Shown: positions 8,294-16,399 of the stretch, piece after piece | Numbering within the stretch: the stretch's first letter is position 1 | Layout of the letters: each line of letters starts with the position of its first letter | Origin: Candidatus Caldisaccharidevorator malaysiensis | Lineage (GTDB): Bacteria; Armatimonadota; Fervidibacteria; Fervidibacterales; Fervidibacteraceae | DNA length: 61,113 nucleotides | NCBI GenBank assembly: GCA_025057575.1 | Contig: JANXBO010000012.1 | Span: 1 to 61,113, forward strand | Direction: 5' to 3' | Notes under the pieces: model-generated | Database searches by the model: none | What the model saw: the letters and a program-made list of their open reading frames with translations, nothing else | What the model was told of the DNA's origin: nothing | Translations under genes and position numbers: made by a program

Positions 8294-9445
8294 ATGGGGC
8301 TTGTGGATTTGAGAGGACAGAAGACTAGGCGTTCGCCAGAGGAACTGGCAGCGTATTTGAAAAGTTACTCTTTGGAACCCCGCTTCAGCGCTGGTATCTG
8401 GTATTTTTCACCTTTTGCGTCTCGTTTCCACGATTATTACAAACCCGTGTTGGACATTGAGAAAAGGCTGGAGATTGCAGCATCCCTTAAAGACTATGGT
8501 CTGTCCGCTTTGGAGGCTCACTATCCGGGGGAAATCAATGAGGACAACCTGGACCTTTGGAAGTCCTTCGTTCGGGACACCGGCATTCGGCTGCTGACCA
8601 TCGTTCCGGGTCTCTTCTATGACCCTGAGTTTGAATTTGGGTCCCTGAGTTCCCCCAACCCCCAAGTCCGCCAGAAAGCCATAGAAAGAACCATTATCAC
8701 CCTTCGCCTCAATAAGGAGATGGACTGCGACTTTGCCATTGTTTGGCCGGGGATTGATGGTTACGATAACAGTTTCGGTGTTGACTACTTTGGAATGTGG
8801 GATCGGTTCGAGGAGGGTCTGGCTCAGGCAATCGATGAAGTCCCCGGAGTGCGCATTGCGCTGGAGCCAAAGCCCTATGAACCCCGAAACAACAACATCT
8901 ACCGGATGACTGCCGACGGTCTCCTCGCCTGCAAAGATACGGAAGCAAGGCTAACGAATCCCGAGAACAAAGCCCTGCTGGAGCAAGGGCACACCCTTGT
9001 CGCTCTGAACCCAGAGGTCGGTCACATTTTGATGGGGACAGAGGATGTGGCTTATTGTTTCGCCCGCATTTTGAGAGAAGGTCGCCTGGCTCACACCCAC
9101 TGGAACAGCCAACCTTTGGGCAACTACGATCAGGACTTAAATGTGGGGGTGCTAATGACCGAACAAACAGAAGCCGCTCTCTTGGTCCTCAAAATGTATG
9201 GCTATCAAGGGTATTTTGGGATTGACATCAATCCAGAAAGGCAGCCGGTGGATGTCGCCTTAAAGATCAATATGGATGCCCTTCGGGCAGCCGCCGATCG
9301 GGTCAACTCGTTGGACTACGAAAAACTGGTCTTCACAATGACTCATCCGGAAAAATCCAGGGGCTGGTTGGAAGCCTATTTGATCCGAATCCGCGCTCTC
9401 CATCCCGAAAAGTTGCCACCCCTTTGGGAACTACCGATGGATTAA
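8294..9445 (+). CDS. Xylose isomerase-family TIM-barrel sugar isomerase
   Basis: 383 residues; a strong AGGAGGGG site precedes ATG 8294. The N-terminal [11 protein letters not shown] and the later [12 protein letters not shown] block resemble the two signature regions of XylA (the second is normally EPKPxEPRGD and holds the metal-binding Glu). [24 protein letters not shown] and GIDINPERQ supply further metal-site candidates. XylA interconverts aldoses and ketoses with Mg or Mn. The HDDDL loop of true xylose isomerases is changed to EAHYPGE, so the sugar specificity is open. It lies in the same direction as the cupin, GlcD and M55 genes. Confidence 0.8.
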   Translation: MGLVDLRGQKTRRSPEELAAYLKSYSLEPRFSAGIWYFSPFASRFHDYYKPVLDIEKRLEIAASLKDYGLSALEAHYPGEINEDNLDLWKSFVRDTGIRLLTIVPGLFYDPEFEFGSLSSPNPQVRQKAIERTIITLRLNKEMDCDFAIVWPGIDGYDNSFGVDYFGMWDRFEEGLAQAIDEVPGVRIALEPKPYEPRNNNIYRMTADGLLACKDTEARLTNPENKALLEQGHTLVALNPEVGHILMGTEDVAYCFARILREGRLAHTHWNSQPLGNYDQDLNVGVLMTEQTEAALLVLKMYGYQGYFGIDINPERQPVDVALKINMDALRAAADRVNSLDYEKLVFTMTHPEKSRGWLEAYLIRIRALHPEKLPPLWELPMD

Positions 9446-9495
9446 GCGATGAGAATCAGCGATTAGTAATAGCAACAAGGAATGAGGTTAGCGAG

Positions 9496-10812
9496 ATGGG
9501 TGTGATTGAAGCGGTAACTGCCTTAGAGATCTTGGACTCAAGAGGCAACCCGACGGTCCAAGTCCACCTGCGACTGGACAATGGCATTGAAGTGTGGTCT
9601 GCCGTTCCTTCCGGTGCTTCCACCGGAGAAAAAGAGGCCTTGGAATTACGAGACGGCGACCCCAAGCGCTTTGGGGGCAAGGGTGTCCTGTCTGCTGTCC
9701 ATAATGTAAACACAGTCATTGCGGAAACGGTGCGCGGTTTAAACCCTGCTAACCAGTCCGCACTGGACCGTGCCCTCATCCGCTTAGATGGAACAAAGAA
9801 CAAGTCCCGTCTGGGTGCCAATTCCTTGTTAGGAGTCTCTTTAGCAGCTGCCAGGGCTGCTGCTGTTGATCGGGGCGTTCCCCTTTACCGTCACATCGCC
9901 GACCTTTTTGGGTCAAAGGGCGTTACCCTCCCCGTTCCAATGATGAATGTGCTTAATGGTGGCGCGCATGCCCCGAACAATTTGGACATTCAGGAGTTTA
10001 TGATCGTCCCTGCCGGCGCACACACCTTCGCTGACGCCTTACGAATGGGAACAGAGGTTTATCACACCCTCCGAAAGGTGCTGGCGACTTTGGGGAGGTT
10101 AAGCGGTATCGGAGACGAGGGAGGATTTGCACCCGTTCTGGATGGCGGGTCGTCGGAAGCCCTTGCCCTTCTTGCCGAGTCCGTTGAGAAAGCCGGTTAT
10201 CAATTAGGCAAGGACATTTTTCTGGCACTGGACTGCGCTGCCTCTGAACTTTGGGACCACAAGAAGCGAATTTATGTCTGGCAGCGAGAAGGCAAGAGGA
10301 TGAACAGTCAAGAGATGATTAGTTTCTATGAAGAATTGATGGAGCGCTTTCCCATTATTTCCATTGAGGATGGCTTATCCGAGCGAGATTGGAACGGTTG
10401 GGAGATTTTGACCAAGACTTTGGGGCACAAAGTCCAATTGGTCGGTGACGATCTGTTTGTTACGAACAAGCAGATTCTCAAAAAAGGGATTCAGCGTCAC
10501 ATTGCCAACGCCATTCTGATCAAAGTCAACCAGATCGGGACCTTGTGGGAGACTTTGGAAACGATGCGGTTAGCCCAATCAGCAGGATACTCCTGTATCA
10601 TCAGCCACCGCAGTGGAGAAACAGAAGACACTTTCATTGCCGATTTAGCCGTCGGAACCGATGCCGGTCAAATCAAGACCGGTGCCCCTGCAAGAAGCGA
10701 ACGAGTTGCTAAATACAATCGGTTGCTCCAAATTGAGGTCACCTTAGGAGAAAACGCCCACTTCCCCGGACTAAAGACTTTTACAGGTGCGGCTGGAAAA
10801 GAAAAACCATAA
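9496..10812 (+). CDS. eno: Enolase (phosphopyruvate hydratase)
   Basis: 438 residues from the ATG at 9496; the open frame extends upstream into the isomerase gene, but conserved enolase sequence begins only at [15 protein letters not shown]. It converts 2-phosphoglycerate to phosphoenolpyruvate in glycolysis. Visible features: the mobile loop [11 protein letters not shown], the acid/base Glu in GDEGGF, metal ligands in [20 protein letters not shown] and GDDLFVT, the catalytic Lys in [11 protein letters not shown], and the SHRSGETED signature. It is the last gene of a rightward run; the following 64 bp before the convergent glycoside hydrolase shows no strong terminator hairpin. Confidence 0.97.
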   Translation: MGVIEAVTALEILDSRGNPTVQVHLRLDNGIEVWSAVPSGASTGEKEALELRDGDPKRFGGKGVLSAVHNVNTVIAETVRGLNPANQSALDRALIRLDGTKNKSRLGANSLLGVSLAAARAAAVDRGVPLYRHIADLFGSKGVTLPVPMMNVLNGGAHAPNNLDIQEFMIVPAGAHTFADALRMGTEVYHTLRKVLATLGRLSGIGDEGGFAPVLDGGSSEALALLAESVEKAGYQLGKDIFLALDCAASELWDHKKRIYVWQREGKRMNSQEMISFYEELMERFPIISIEDGLSERDWNGWEILTKTLGHKVQLVGDDLFVTNKQILKKGIQRHIANAILIKVNQIGTLWETLETMRLAQSAGYSCIISHRSGETEDTFIADLAVGTDAGQIKTGAPARSERVAKYNRLLQIEVTLGENAHFPGLKTFTGAAGKEKP

Positions 10813-10876
10813 ACTTCACGAAAGGCACGAAAGAATTCAAAACTAACAGCGATAACGGTTGATCATACTTTTGCTA

Positions 10877-12271
10877 TCAAGTTTTAGTAATGTGAACGAC
10901 GAGGGGCGCGGGGTAAGGTAAGGGAAGGTTAAGTTTGGTGCCTCCGACAATACTTCCGTTTTGGAGGATTGTGCCTTCTAAGGGGTGTAACCAACTAACT
11001 TGGGCGGTTCCTTTCAAGGCCGTGAGGTCTACTTCAACAGCAGTTCCTTCAGGGACGAAAACAACGTAGTGTTGTCCCGGCAGTGACAGACAATAACGGC
11101 TGGAGGACAATTCGGGTAAGGGGAGCATTTTTTCCAAAGGGAGCGTTAGGGCAAGGCGTCGGGTGACCCCCATCGCTTTGCGAATACTTTCGGAGGCTGG
11201 AATGTCTTCTTCCGTCCGACCGTCCCAGGCGACTGTCTTATCCATTAGTTCTATGATCCTGTCCATAAAGAGGGGATGGTGACCTTGAACGAAACTTTTC
11301 CATACCCATTGGGGGTTACCTCCCTCACCCCATAAGTGATCGGTATCATTGAGGACGACCTTGCGCCCGTCATTGGGCGGTGGGTCATCCCGGTAGCCTC
11401 CCTCAGGATTCGGAGAAATCCAGTCAGCGGGACTGTTGAACAAATCCTGATTGCTCCCGCTTTGGTCTCCACCATACTGAAAAGTCATCCCAACGGGATG
11501 GACTTTTCCGGGCTGTTGCTCCGTCTGTTTGATGAAACGAATCATATCATACTGCCACTCCGTGGAATAACGCCCTGCTTCGTTGCTAATTTCATAAAGC
11601 ACATTGTCCAGCTCCCCAACCGTTTCTATGACCTTTTGCACATAAAGTCTCTGAAGATGAAGAACTTGTGGATTTTTGAGGGTGTAATAGTCCAACCGGT
11701 TGGCGTTAATCCCGTTGATGTTATTGTCAGGATGGAAGGGGTGATACTCCCAGGCGTCTTGGGCAAACTGCAGCGAGTGACCCTCAAACAGCATCACCGA
11801 AACATAAATGCCCTTCTTGCCTGCTTTCTCCACTCTCTCTCGGAGCCGCTTGAAGTGCTCTGGATCAAACTTGGTCAGGTCAAACTTGGGCTTGCCGTCT
11901 CGGGCATTGCCCGGACCGGTCCGGAGCCAGGGTTGCGGCTGGCAGAAACAGACCTTGCCGTGAGGGTATCGCCATCGGGTCGGTTCCCACCTCCACAGCC
12001 GGATGAAGTTGTGCCCATAGTGCTCCAGGAAAGCCAAATACCGGTCAAAGTTAAAGGGAGTCGGCGGGTCCTTGACGCCCATATCTTGCAGATTGCTCCA
12101 GGTGTGAGAGCCCGTCAGATAGAGGGCGGAGACACCGTCGGCAGTGAAGTAGCGAGGATTGGCAGGATGCACCTTCAACGGTCCCGTCGCTCCTTGACGA
12201 GGTCCAATGCCCAATGCCGGTTCCCGTTCGCTAAGAGACGCCATCAAAATCCCGCCGATCATCCTTTTCAT
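10877..12271 (-). CDS. Apiosidase-like / DUF4038-type glycoside hydrolase
   Basis: 464 residues from ATG 12271, with AAAGGAGAG about eleven bases upstream. After a short N-terminal stretch it reads LKVHPANPRYFTADG and LYLTGSHTWSN, the typical opening of apiosidase-like (DUF4038) TIM-barrel hydrolases. FIRLWRWE, VLYEISNEAG (a likely catalytic Glu after the fourth strand) and LNDTDHLWGEGG follow. A small beta-domain (YCLSLPGQHYVVFVPEG...) closes the protein, as in family members with a C-terminal collagen-binding-like domain. The N-terminus is a weak signal peptide, so secretion is uncertain. It diverges from the riboswitch transcript. Confidence 0.75.
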   Translation of the reverse strand: MKRMIGGILMASLSEREPALGIGPRQGATGPLKVHPANPRYFTADGVSALYLTGSHTWSNLQDMGVKDPPTPFNFDRYLAFLEHYGHNFIRLWRWEPTRWRYPHGKVCFCQPQPWLRTGPGNARDGKPKFDLTKFDPEHFKRLRERVEKAGKKGIYVSVMLFEGHSLQFAQDAWEYHPFHPDNNINGINANRLDYYTLKNPQVLHLQRLYVQKVIETVGELDNVLYEISNEAGRYSTEWQYDMIRFIKQTEQQPGKVHPVGMTFQYGGDQSGSNQDLFNSPADWISPNPEGGYRDDPPPNDGRKVVLNDTDHLWGEGGNPQWVWKSFVQGHHPLFMDRIIELMDKTVAWDGRTEEDIPASESIRKAMGVTRRLALTLPLEKMLPLPELSSSRYCLSLPGQHYVVFVPEGTAVEVDLTALKGTAQVSWLHPLEGTILQNGSIVGGTKLNLPLPYPAPLVVHITKT

Positions 12272-12318
12272 CAGCCGTCGTCTCTCCTTTCCCTTGTCCA
12301 TCCTTCCACAGACTCCCA

Positions 12319-12347
12319 TTCCCGCACTGACACTGGCACTCTATAAT
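12319..12347 (+). promoter_or_regulatory. Possible promoter of the riboswitch transcript
   Basis: A consensus -10 box TATAAT lies at 12342-12347. The hexamer 17 bp upstream (TTCCCG, 12319-12324) is a poor -35. Transcription would start near 12354, just before the first conserved riboswitch element, which is where it should be. The -10 is seen; the rest is inference. Confidence 0.45.
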
Positions 12348-12366
12348 AAAAAGCAGTGAGCGCGGA

Positions 12367-12546
12367 CGACAGCAGGCGGGTGTCGGGAAGACCGGTGAGA
12401 ATCCGGCGCTGCCCCGCAGCGGTAACCGGGGACGAAAGCCGCATCTGCCGATTTGATGACGGCAGAAAGCCACTGGTGCCGTAAGGTGCTGGGAAGGTGC
12501 GGTCGGTAGGATGATCCGGAAGCCCGAAGACCGGTCCGACTGCTGA
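12367..12546 (+). ncRNA. Cobalamin (B12) riboswitch
   Basis: All classic conserved blocks of the adenosylcobalamin riboswitch family (RF00174) appear in order: GGTGAGAATCC (12394-12404), GCTGCCCCGCAGCGGTAA (12408-12425), the B12 box AAGCCACTGG (about 12467-12476), GGGAAGGTG (12491-12499) and GGAAGCCCGAAGACC (12518-12532). A bona fide aptamer is therefore near certain. Downstream, CAGGTGA (12645-12651) can pair with TCACCTG (12668-12674), directly abutting the AAGGAGGG ribosome site. C-rich stretches at about 12628-12642 could pair with that site, which suggests translational control. The only gene it leads into is the pseudopilin at 12692; B12 synthesis or transport genes, its usual targets, are absent. 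Confidence 0.95.
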
Positions 12547-12691
12547 AGCGGCTCCATCGCTTCGCGGGAGGGCGAGGAGCATTGGACAGAGCGTTTTGGG
12601 CATCCAGTTGGCAACGGATCCCGTCTGTCCCCCTTGTCCCCCTGCAGGTGACCCATTTCCAATTCACTCACCTGTAAGGAGGGATTCAAGA

Positions 12692-13462
12692 ATGTGTCGC
12701 AAGGTGCCTTCGTGCACCAAAGGGTTCACTCTCATTGAACTTCTGGTCGTCATCGCCATCGTCGCTATCCTGGCGGCGATTCTGTTTCCCGTCTTCAGTC
12801 AGGTGCGGGAAAAGGCACGCCAGACTTCCTGCCTCTCCAACCTTCGGCAGATCGGGTTAGCGGGACTTCAGTATGCTCAGGACTACGATGAGCGGCTCTT
12901 TCCGGTCTCTTACGACGACTGGCAGCACTACTGGTGGGGATTTGTGGATTATGCTGCGCAAACGGTAGACTTTCAAAGAGGCTTTCTTCAGCCCTATATG
13001 CGCAATGCCCAAATTAACGGCTGCCCGTCGTTTAAACCCCAAGTTACCTACTTTGCCTTTGGGCATCTGGGCTACGCTTACAATTACAATTACCTTAGTC
13101 CATTTGGTCCGCCTCCAAGGTTTACGCCCATTGGAGTTGCCCTGTCGCAAATAAGGGATCCGGCAAGGACCGTTTGGATCGCCGACTCGGCGCGGCTCAA
13201 CACTTGGTCCTACGCCAGCCCGACGCTGGAAGCCAATGCCTACTTGGAACCACCGTCCAGCCACTTCCCGACCTTTCATTGCCGCCACAATCAGACGGGC
13301 AATGTGCTGTGGTGCGACGGTCACAGCAAGACTTTCCCGTTCAAGGGTCGACAGGGAACCTTCGGATGGGGTTTTAATGCGGAGGATTTTAAAAGACACT
13401 TGTTGGGGGATATTGACGAGGACAGTAACTACTCAACGGACGAACTCTTTGACCTCAACTAA
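12692..13462 (+). CDS. Type IV pseudopilin-like protein, DUF1559 / H-x9-DG family
   Basis: 256 residues. The start ATG 12692 has AAGGAGGG nine bases upstream. The N-terminus is a type III (prepilin) signal: [21 protein letters not shown], cleaved after Gly with Glu at +5. [21 protein letters not shown] is the usual DUF1559-like block following the pilin helix. The H-x9-DG motif ([12 protein letters not shown]) is near residues 202-214. Such proteins are abundant in Planctomycetes and Armatimonadota; their role is unclear, but they use the type II secretion/type IV pilus processing route. Expression is apparently under cobalamin control through the riboswitch upstream. Its stop overlaps that of convergent trmD by three to four bases. 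Confidence 0.9.
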   Translation: MCRKVPSCTKGFTLIELLVVIAIVAILAAILFPVFSQVREKARQTSCLSNLRQIGLAGLQYAQDYDERLFPVSYDDWQHYWWGFVDYAAQTVDFQRGFLQPYMRNAQINGCPSFKPQVTYFAFGHLGYAYNYNYLSPFGPPPRFTPIGVALSQIRDPARTVWIADSARLNTWSYASPTLEANAYLEPPSSHFPTFHCRHNQTGNVLWCDGHSKTFPFKGRQGTFGWGFNAEDFKRHLLGDIDEDSNYSTDELFDLN

Positions 13463-14292
13463 GGGGTCGGTGACGGTTCCCTGTCTAAGGGGTGGAGGAG
13501 ACCCAGGCGGCTCCACTCTTTTAGGAGCCGACCCGATCGGGTCTCCTCTGCCTCTATCTCGGCAAGGGTGCGCAAATCTTCAGGGGAGAGATGCGCCCGC
13601 AGGAGAAGGTCCGGTCTTCTCCTCAAGGTGATCGCCAAAGACTCACGGCGGCGCCAACGGGCGATCTCTTGATGGTTGCCCGTAAGGAGGACTTCCGGCA
13701 CTTTCCAACCGCGAAAGTCTCGGGGACGGGTGTATTGAGGATATTCCAGTAGGGGTCCTGAAAAGGATTCTTCCGTGGGGGATGCGGAGTCAATGACGGA
13801 GGGCAAAATGCGGGAAACAGCGTCAACGATCACCATTGCGGCGGGTTCGCCCCCTGTCAGGATGAAGTCGCCAATGCTCACTTCTTCGGTCGCCAAGTAT
13901 TGCCCTACCCTTTCGTCAACGCCCTCGTAATGACCGCAGAGGAGGATGAGATGTCGGAACTGGGCGAAGGACTGAGCCATTTCCTGGCGAAAGGGGCGCC
14001 CGCGGGGCGATAGGAGCAAAATGGGGACTCTTTGATCTTGATCAGCGCCGATTTTCTCAAGAATAAATTCCACAGCCAAAAAGAACGGCTCTGCCTTCAT
14101 TACCAGTCCTGGACCGCCCCCGAAGGGATAATCGTCAACCGTCCTGTGCTTGTCCCTGGCAAAATCCCTGAGTTGGTAGGTCTGAACCTCCACCAGCCCA
14201 GCCTTTAGAGCTCGACCGATGATGCTGACCTTAAGAGGTGATTCAAACCATTCGGGGAAAAGGGTGACGATATGAAAAGTCAAAAGCGCCAT
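13459..14292 (-). CDS. trmD: tRNA (guanine-N1)-methyltransferase TrmD
   Basis: 277 residues; TrmD methylates G37 next to the anticodon and prevents frameshifting. SPOUT-family landmarks are clear: [11 protein letters not shown] at the start, [14 protein letters not shown] (about 53-67), the deep trefoil knot [13 protein letters not shown] (about 116-128) and [19 protein letters not shown] (about 138-156). It ends a minus-strand ribosome-maturation operon (ffh, rpsP, khpA, trmD). RimM, which usually precedes TrmD, is missing; the 82 bp between khpA and trmD hold nothing obvious. Confidence 0.97.
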   Translation of the reverse strand: MALLTFHIVTLFPEWFESPLKVSIIGRALKAGLVEVQTYQLRDFARDKHRTVDDYPFGGGPGLVMKAEPFFLAVEFILEKIGADQDQRVPILLLSPRGRPFRQEMAQSFAQFRHLILLCGHYEGVDERVGQYLATEEVSIGDFILTGGEPAAMVIVDAVSRILPSVIDSASPTEESFSGPLLEYPQYTRPRDFRGWKVPEVLLTGNHQEIARWRRRESLAITLRRRPDLLLRAHLSPEDLRTLAEIEAEETRSGRLLKEWSRLGLLHPLDREPSPTP

Positions 14293-14374
14293 TCTTGGCC
14301 ACTCGTCACCGATTGCTGCAAAAGAAGCACGGATCGAAGCAATAAACCGTCTGTTATGTGCCCTTTTGTCCCTT

Positions 14375-14620
14375 TTAAAGGATTTCTACCGTCACCTTTT
14401 TGCCGACCTTCGTAGCGGCGGCACGGGCCAGAGTTCGGATGGCGGTGGCGATCCGTCCTTCCTTACCAATCACTTTTCCCAAATCGTCGCGGTGGACCCG
14501 CACCTCTACGATGACCGTCTTTTCGCCCTCAATCTGTTTGACCTGAACTTCTGATGGGTTGTCGACCAAGTTGCGAACGATGGTTTCCACCAGTGCGCCC
14601 AGGGATTGTCGCGACTCCAT
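14375..14620 (-). CDS. khpA: KH-domain RNA-binding protein KhpA (YlqC family)
   Basis: 81 residues, a single KH domain as in KhpA/YlqC. The RNA-binding GxxG loop is visible as [11 protein letters not shown]. The start has a GGAGGGGC ribosome site. KhpA binds RNA together with KhpB/Jag and affects cell division and envelope synthesis in Gram-positives; its gene classically lies between rpsP and rimM-trmD, as here apart from rimM. Cytosolic. Confidence 0.93.
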   Translation of the reverse strand: MESRQSLGALVETIVRNLVDNPSEVQVKQIEGEKTVIVEVRVHRDDLGKVIGKEGRIATAIRTLARAAATKVGKKVTVEIL

Positions 14621-14667
14621 TTCTCAGCCCCTCCTGATTGATGATTAGGACTCCTGGTTTGGGTTGG

Positions 14668-14940
14668 TCAAGGATTTTCCCCTTTTTGTTGAAGGAATTC
14701 TGACCAGATCCCCAACCGGTTCAGGATATGGCGAACGGTATCTGTGGGTTGGGCACCCCGAGCTAGCCAGTAAAGAACCTTCTGGCGATCCACTTTAATC
14801 GTTGCCGGTTGGTCGGTCGGATGATAGATACCCAGATTGTCAAGGTAGCGACCGTCCCTTCTTGATCGGGCGTCGGCGACCACAATCCGGAATCGGGGAT
14901 TGTTTCTGGCCCCTACCCTCATCAGTCGGATCCGAACCAA
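14668..14940 (-). CDS. rpsP: 30S ribosomal protein bS16
   Basis: 90 residues, normal for bS16. It reads VRIRLMRVGARNNPRFRIVVAD with the family motif DGRYLDNLGIYHP. The start appears to be TTG at 14940, preceded by GGGGGTGA at seven bases; no in-frame ATG is placed well enough to include the conserved VRIRL opening. It lies between ffh and khpA in the conserved operon. Confidence 0.97.
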   Translation of the reverse strand: MVRIRLMRVGARNNPRFRIVVADARSRRDGRYLDNLGIYHPTDQPATIKVDRQKVLYWLARGAQPTDTVRHILNRLGIWSEFLQQKGENP

Positions 14941-14981
14941 TCACTTTTCACCCCCTTTTTCTTTTTCGTCTTTTCCCGTTT

Positions 14982-16313
14982 TCATCTCATTCCGGTTAAC
15001 AACCGAACGATGGCTTCATCACTGACTTTCGCTTTTGCAAGTCGCTTCATTGTATCACGCATCATTTTGAAATGTTTGAGCAATTCGTTGACTTGTTGAA
15101 CTGTTGTTCCACTCCCTCGGGCAATGCGCTTTTTCCGTGATCCGCTGATGATTTCGGGGTTCCGCCGCTCCTCAGGAGTCATTGACAGGATAATGGCTTC
15201 CGTCCTCTTAAGGCTTTTTTCATCAATGGTCAAACTTTGAGAGCGAAACCCTCCCAAACCGGGAAGCAGGGAAAGAAGGCGATCTAAGGGTCCGATCTTT
15301 CTCATTTCCCGCAACTGGACGAGAAGGTCGTCCAAACCGAAGGTCCCCTTTTCCAACCGCCGTTCTATCTTTTCTATTTCAGGACTGGCAATCTGCTCAA
15401 CCCTTTCCAGCAGACCCCGGACATCACCCATCCCCAAAATGCGGGCTGCCATCCGATCGGGATGAAAGAGGTCAATATCTTGAAGATGTTCACCCGTCCC
15501 GATGAACTTGACGGGCTTGCCCGTGACAAAGGTGACCGACAAGACCGCCCCGCCACGAGCATCGCTATCCAGTTTGGTCAGGATCACACCCGTTAAACCG
15601 ATGCGACTGTCAAAGGATTCCGCCAGCCGGACGGCGTCTTGACCTGTCGTTGCGTCCAAAACGAGAAGGCTTTCGTGAGGCTGAAGGAGCCGTTTTAGTT
15701 GAGCCAATTCCTCCATTAATGCCTCGTCCGAATGCATCCGACCCGCCGAATCCACGATCACCAGGTCCCAACCCTGATCCTGTGCGTCCCTAAGGGCTCG
15801 CTGGCACAATCGGGATAAGTCCTGGGAATCAGGAGGAAAAAAAGCGACACCGACTTGTTCAGCGATCTGGCGGAGTTGCTCGGACGCTGCCGGTCGCTTC
15901 AGATCGGCAGGGACCAGCAATGGCTTGCGCCCTTGTTTCTTGTAAAGAGACGCCAACTTTCCAGCGGTCGTCGTCTTTCCACTTCCTTGAAGACCCATTA
16001 ACAGCCAGATTGTGGGCGGACGCGGTGCCCAGGTGACGGGAGAGACTTTCTCTCCTAAGATCCGAACCAACTCTTCATACAGGATTTGACTAAGGCGGCG
16101 CAATGGAGCGGGATGCTCCAAAACATCGGGTGTCCTTGCCCTTTCGCCGATCTGACTGACTAAGTGACGACAGACTGACAAACTGACATCGGCTTCCAAG
16201 AGAGCCCGGCGGACATCTCGGAGCCAGTTGTCCAGTTCCTCCTGGCTGATCCGTCCTTTGCCCCGAAACCTGCCCAAAAGTTCGCTAAGTCGGTCCGTTA
16301 GTCCCTTCCACAT
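14982..16313 (-). CDS. ffh: Signal recognition particle GTPase Ffh
   Basis: 443 residues. Ffh binds 4.5S RNA and signal peptides of nascent membrane proteins and docks on FtsY. The N-domain (MWKGLTDRLSELLGRF) is followed by the NG GTPase: P-loop GLQGSGKTTTAGKLA, DSAGR, TKLDSDARGG. The methionine-rich M-domain at the C-terminus includes RKKRIARGSGTTVQQVNELLKHF. ATG 16313 is chosen because the family normally starts here; a GTG three codons upstream is the alternative. There is no Shine-Dalgarno site, and a TATACT -10 lies only about ten bases before the ATG, so the mRNA may have a very short or no leader. Confidence 0.97.
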   Translation of the reverse strand: MWKGLTDRLSELLGRFRGKGRISQEELDNWLRDVRRALLEADVSLSVCRHLVSQIGERARTPDVLEHPAPLRRLSQILYEELVRILGEKVSPVTWAPRPPTIWLLMGLQGSGKTTTAGKLASLYKKQGRKPLLVPADLKRPAASEQLRQIAEQVGVAFFPPDSQDLSRLCQRALRDAQDQGWDLVIVDSAGRMHSDEALMEELAQLKRLLQPHESLLVLDATTGQDAVRLAESFDSRIGLTGVILTKLDSDARGGAVLSVTFVTGKPVKFIGTGEHLQDIDLFHPDRMAARILGMGDVRGLLERVEQIASPEIEKIERRLEKGTFGLDDLLVQLREMRKIGPLDRLLSLLPGLGGFRSQSLTIDEKSLKRTEAIILSMTPEERRNPEIISGSRKKRIARGSGTTVQQVNELLKHFKMMRDTMKRLAKAKVSDEAIVRLLTGMR

Positions 16314-16332
16314 ATCCGTCACAAGTATAGCG

Positions 16333-16358
16333 TTTGCCTTCTTTAGAAAAGTGGCAAA
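16333..16358. promoter_or_regulatory. Inverted repeat between divergent ffh and collagen-like genes
   Basis: TTTGCC (16333-16338) and GGCAAA (16353-16358) form a 6-bp dyad with a 14-bp spacer that itself contains the partial mirror CTTCTTTAGAAAAG. It lies in the 86-bp region between the divergent starts and next to the TATACT facing ffh (16325-16330). A regulator site is possible; chance is also possible. Confidence 0.3.
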
Positions 16359-16399
16359 CTTATGATGGACAGAGGCGAAAGCTGGAGGGAGGAACTAAA

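Noticed and set aside
11336-12346. 336-codon plus-strand frame opposite the glycoside hydrolase
   Set aside because: Mirror of a gene with clear family motifs; its translation shows no domain.
12332-12350. TGGCAC near 12334 as a sigma54 -24 element
   Set aside because: The -12 TTGC partner is absent at the required spacing; a sigma70-type TATAAT explains the region better.
12231-12689. Minus-strand frames of 110-152 codons across the riboswitch
   Set aside because: They run antisense to a well-supported structured RNA and have no ribosome site or recognisable product.
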